Below are positions 54,959-56,700 of a stretch of 56,700 nt of DNA, piece after piece. Made by a program: the position numbers and the translations under genes. Numbering within the stretch: the stretch's first letter is position 1; every line of letters starts with the position of its first letter. Origin of the DNA: a virus; IMG/VR virus record IMGVR_UViG_3300037153_000087, positions 1 to 56,700 of that record; one strand, written 5' to 3'. The notes under the pieces were generated by a model. It worked only from the letters and a program-made list of their open reading frames with translations. It was not told the origin of the DNA and did not search any database.

Positions 54959-56445
54959 TCCCAGCTTGCCCAGGGCTCCACTTCCTCGGCTGTCGTGTTG
55001 AACCCCAGCGCGCCCAGGGTTGCCGCGTATAGCGGACTGATGTCCTCGTCTGTAGTCCTGCGTGACCATGCCCAGGAGTCTCCAATCACTCGCTTGTCGG
55101 CTCCAGCAAGCGCGTAGGCCATCGCCTTGTCGCCCAGGTGGACCATCCTGCTGTATCGAACCGCGTCGTAGAACCAGCCACACCACTGACAGATCTCGGT
55201 GATGTTGGGCGTCAGGACGGGGATCTCACGTTCAAGCTCCCCTTCCTTGTAGAGTCGGGCGAGCCCCTTCCGGAGGCCAGGAACCAGCGAGCCAAGAGGT
55301 CCCTTACCGTCGATCACGAAACACTTCGGATTCCACTTGACGGCCAGCACCAGAGCGCGGTCAAGCATCCAGCCAGTGCCGGGTGAGTGGTCGGTGATCT
55401 CCAGAGTTTCCAAACCCCCCTGGTTCTTGCCCCAGGCACCGATAGCGCCATACGACTTTTCGGGAGTGCAGTCGAGCCCGAACGCCACCTCCCCCGTGAG
55501 AACACTATCCGAGTCAAGGCAGTCGTTCCACATCTGCTCCTTGATGACTCGCCATTTGTCCTGCGTCGCGTCGGGCCACTGATTGAGGTAGGCGCGTCGG
55601 AAGTCGGCGAGGTCCATTGACTCCTTGTCGTCCCGGATGGCCTGGATGTCGATGGTGTAGCCCAGCGCGGGCATGCACTCCCACCAAACCTCTTCATCCT
55701 CGGGGTCCGCGTCCTCGGGTGCCGACCACTCGAAGTAGGCCACACCAGTGTTGACCCCAGCCTCGCACCGCGCTCGACCCGCGTCTACCTTGGACTTCAG
55801 GAACACGCTCTTCTCGGTGCCAGCCGTCGACACGACCCACTGCTGAGGCATCGGCCTTGTGATCATCGCGGGCTTGAACGCCTGCTCCAGGCGGTTATCG
55901 ACCTGAGCGAACGCCTCGTCGATCACGCCTAGGTCGAGCGTTTCGCCGTGTCCAGCGGTTGATGTACTTGGGATCACGCCGTGTCGGCTGCCGTTTCGCC
56001 ACTTGATCGCCTCGTGTCCGAGCTGGAGCTTAACCCTGAAGTCGTTCTTGAACTTCGACTCGCGGAGGGTGGCGACGTGCTCCTCTTCCCACTTCAGACG
56101 GGCTGCGCCTCGCGTCTGTGCCGTGTAGAGGATGCGCTGCTTGGTGCCGAACCCCAGCGCGCGTTGAACCATCATACTCAGGAGGAGGGTCGTCTTGCCC
56201 GACTGCCTCGGGACCGTCAACACGACCTCGCGATAGACCAGCCGACCCGTATCGGGGTTGACCTCCAAGGCCACGTCGGCAACATAGCGCTGCCAGGGCA
56301 TCAGAGGTGTTCCCAGCTCCTCAGCGATGCGCGCTACTGCGGGTCCATAGGTCGGACGGCTTGGTGTCCTTCCAGTCGCCCACCTCGGGGGACAACTGCG
56401 GGGTTGAGATGTCACGCTGGAGGTCGCTTCGATCATCGTCGTCAT
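54955..56445 (-). CDS. terminase large subunit
   Basis: 496 residues. Walker A VPRQSGKTT (79-86), Walker B LGVIDEAFA (Asp176, Glu177), nuclease start VAFGLDCTPE near 310-320 and a late Asp-containing segment AMAYALAGADKRV. This is the ATPase-nuclease motor that packages and cuts DNA. ATG 56445 follows CAGGAGGCAGCGG. It overlaps the small subunit gene by 125 bases. Confidence 0.93.
   Translation of the reverse strand: MTTMIEATSSVTSQPRSCPPRWATGRTPSRPTYGPAVARIAEELGTPLMPWQRYVADVALEVNPDTGRLVYREVVLTVPRQSGKTTLLLSMMVQRALGFGTKQRILYTAQTRGAARLKWEEEHVATLRESKFKNDFRVKLQLGHEAIKWRNGSRHGVIPSTSTAGHGETLDLGVIDEAFAQVDNRLEQAFKPAMITRPMPQQWVVSTAGTEKSVFLKSKVDAGRARCEAGVNTGVAYFEWSAPEDADPEDEEVWWECMPALGYTIDIQAIRDDKESMDLADFRRAYLNQWPDATQDKWRVIKEQMWNDCLDSDSVLTGEVAFGLDCTPEKSYGAIGAWGKNQGGLETLEITDHSPGTGWMLDRALVLAVKWNPKCFVIDGKGPLGSLVPGLRKGLARLYKEGELEREIPVLTPNITEICQWCGWFYDAVRYSRMVHLGDKAMAYALAGADKRVIGDSWAWSRRTTDEDISPLYAATLGALGFNTTAEEVEPWASWE
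55480..55503 (+). repeat. dispersed repeat copy
   Basis: ACGCCACCTCCCCC followed by GTGAGAAC, inside the terminase gene. Confidence 0.7.
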
Positions 56446-56641
56446 CCGCTGCCTCCTGAATCCTGTTGAGGGTCTCCGTCAGTTGCTTGGCGACTGCGGC
56501 TGTTGCCATGCCCGCGTCGAGGTCGAGCTTGCTGGCCAGATTGTAGGCGACTTCGCAGAGTGATCGAACGAACGCGCCCTGTAGCTTGAGCTTGAGGATG
56601 TCGTTGCGTACCTGCGTCTCGATTGGGCCGTAATTACTCAC
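56321..56641 (-). CDS. terminase small subunit candidate
   Basis: 106 residues, first gene of the late arm. Helical N-terminus (RNDILKLKLQGAFVRSLCEVAYNLASK), an acidic patch and a polar tail. Small terminases bind cos/pac DNA; no clear HTH is seen, so the call rests on position and size. GTG 56641 has GGTGGG upstream; GTG 56650 is possible. Confidence 0.6.
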   Translation of the reverse strand: MSNYGPIETQVRNDILKLKLQGAFVRSLCEVAYNLASKLDLDAGMATAAVAKQLTETLNRIQEAADDDDDRSDLQRDISTPQLSPEVGDWKDTKPSDLWTRSSAHR

Positions 56642-56663
56642 AGTTCCCACCTAATCACGCGCT

Positions 56664-56700
56664 GTTGATCCCCCCATGGTCCGAAAAGAAAGAGAAAGAC
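56664..56700. other. right genome end, cos-like terminus
   Basis: Reverse complement begins GTCTTT and then has CGGAC and TGGGGGGAT, the same order as the left end. No gene lies between this end and the terminase small subunit. Confidence 0.45.

Noticed and set aside
1989-55503. CRISPR array made of the dispersed repeats
   Set aside because: Copies are kilobases apart, mostly within genes and in two orientations; there are no regular spacers or cas adaptation genes. The Cas4-like nuclease belongs to the recombination module.
1-56700. tRNA or rRNA genes
   Set aside because: No cloverleaf with a conserved T-arm (GGTTCGA-type) and acceptor pairing was found by eye on either strand; a dedicated tRNA search could still find a degenerate one.

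Overview
The window looks like the complete or near-complete linear genome of a tailed, long-tailed (siphovirus-type) double-stranded DNA phage of a high-GC actinobacterium. The evidence is an HK97-type head module, a tape-measure protein with a frameshifted tail-chaperone pair, GC-rich codon use, and genes typical of actinobacterial replicons: a DUF397 protein, an FtsK/TraB-like translocase with an Spd-like membrane partner, and a DUF7218-like protein. A Streptomyces-like host is plausible but not proven. The two ends share the same inverted start (GTCTTT), so joining them makes the palindrome AAAGACGTCTTT, as expected at a cos site. A small HNH gene sits at one end and the terminase genes at the other.

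Layout. 1-4056 (minus): HNH nuclease, small membrane proteins, a papain-like enzyme, a secreted lamin-tail protein, a GHDA-motif zinc-type protein and a Cro-like repressor candidate. 4.1-12.2 kb (plus): a membrane hydrolase, PurB, and about 18 short orphan genes, many with a private promoter. 12.3-15.0 kb (minus): FtsK/TraB-like translocase plus Spd-like membrane protein. 15.2-36.1 kb (plus): early/replication arm with a Cas4-like nuclease, a Sak4-like ATPase, an SSB-like protein, a primase-polymerase, a DinG-like helicase, a family A DNA polymerase, a RuvC-like resolvase, PurZ, MazZ-like and a deoxyribosyltransferase-dUTPase fusion. 36.3-56.7 kb (minus): late arm which, read leftward from 56.7 kb, runs terminase, portal, protease, capsid, connectors, tail tube, chaperones, tape measure, tail tip, then membrane proteins, amidase endolysin and holin.

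Central biology. The window encodes a full route to 2-aminoadenine (Z) DNA. The adenylosuccinate synthetase homologue has the catalytic Asp replaced by Ser (PurZ). A MazG-like pyrophosphatase (MazZ candidate) can supply dGMP. A phage adenylosuccinate lyase (PurB) can release dZMP. A divergent PolA with proofreading domain is the DpoZ candidate. No DatZ-type dATPase was seen; a nucleoside deoxyribosyltransferase-like domain fused to dUTPase is a candidate for pool cleansing.

Regulation and DNA-level signals. About 20 promoters of the form TTGACA-N18-TANNNT share a dyad TTGAC-N5-G(T/G)CAA over the -35 box, suggesting a common repressor. Several short genes sit in modules in which a terminator hairpin encloses the -35 box and its downstream arm fills the promoter spacer, followed by a 5'-UTR hairpin and a conserved AAGGAGCTCGAA ribosome site. 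About 19 copies of a dispersed, orientation-biased motif (CGCCACCCTCCCC, complement containing GGGGAGGG) run through both arms and resemble FtsK-orienting sequences. A cluster of GAGGAC repeats between the primase-polymerase and helicase genes is a candidate replication origin.
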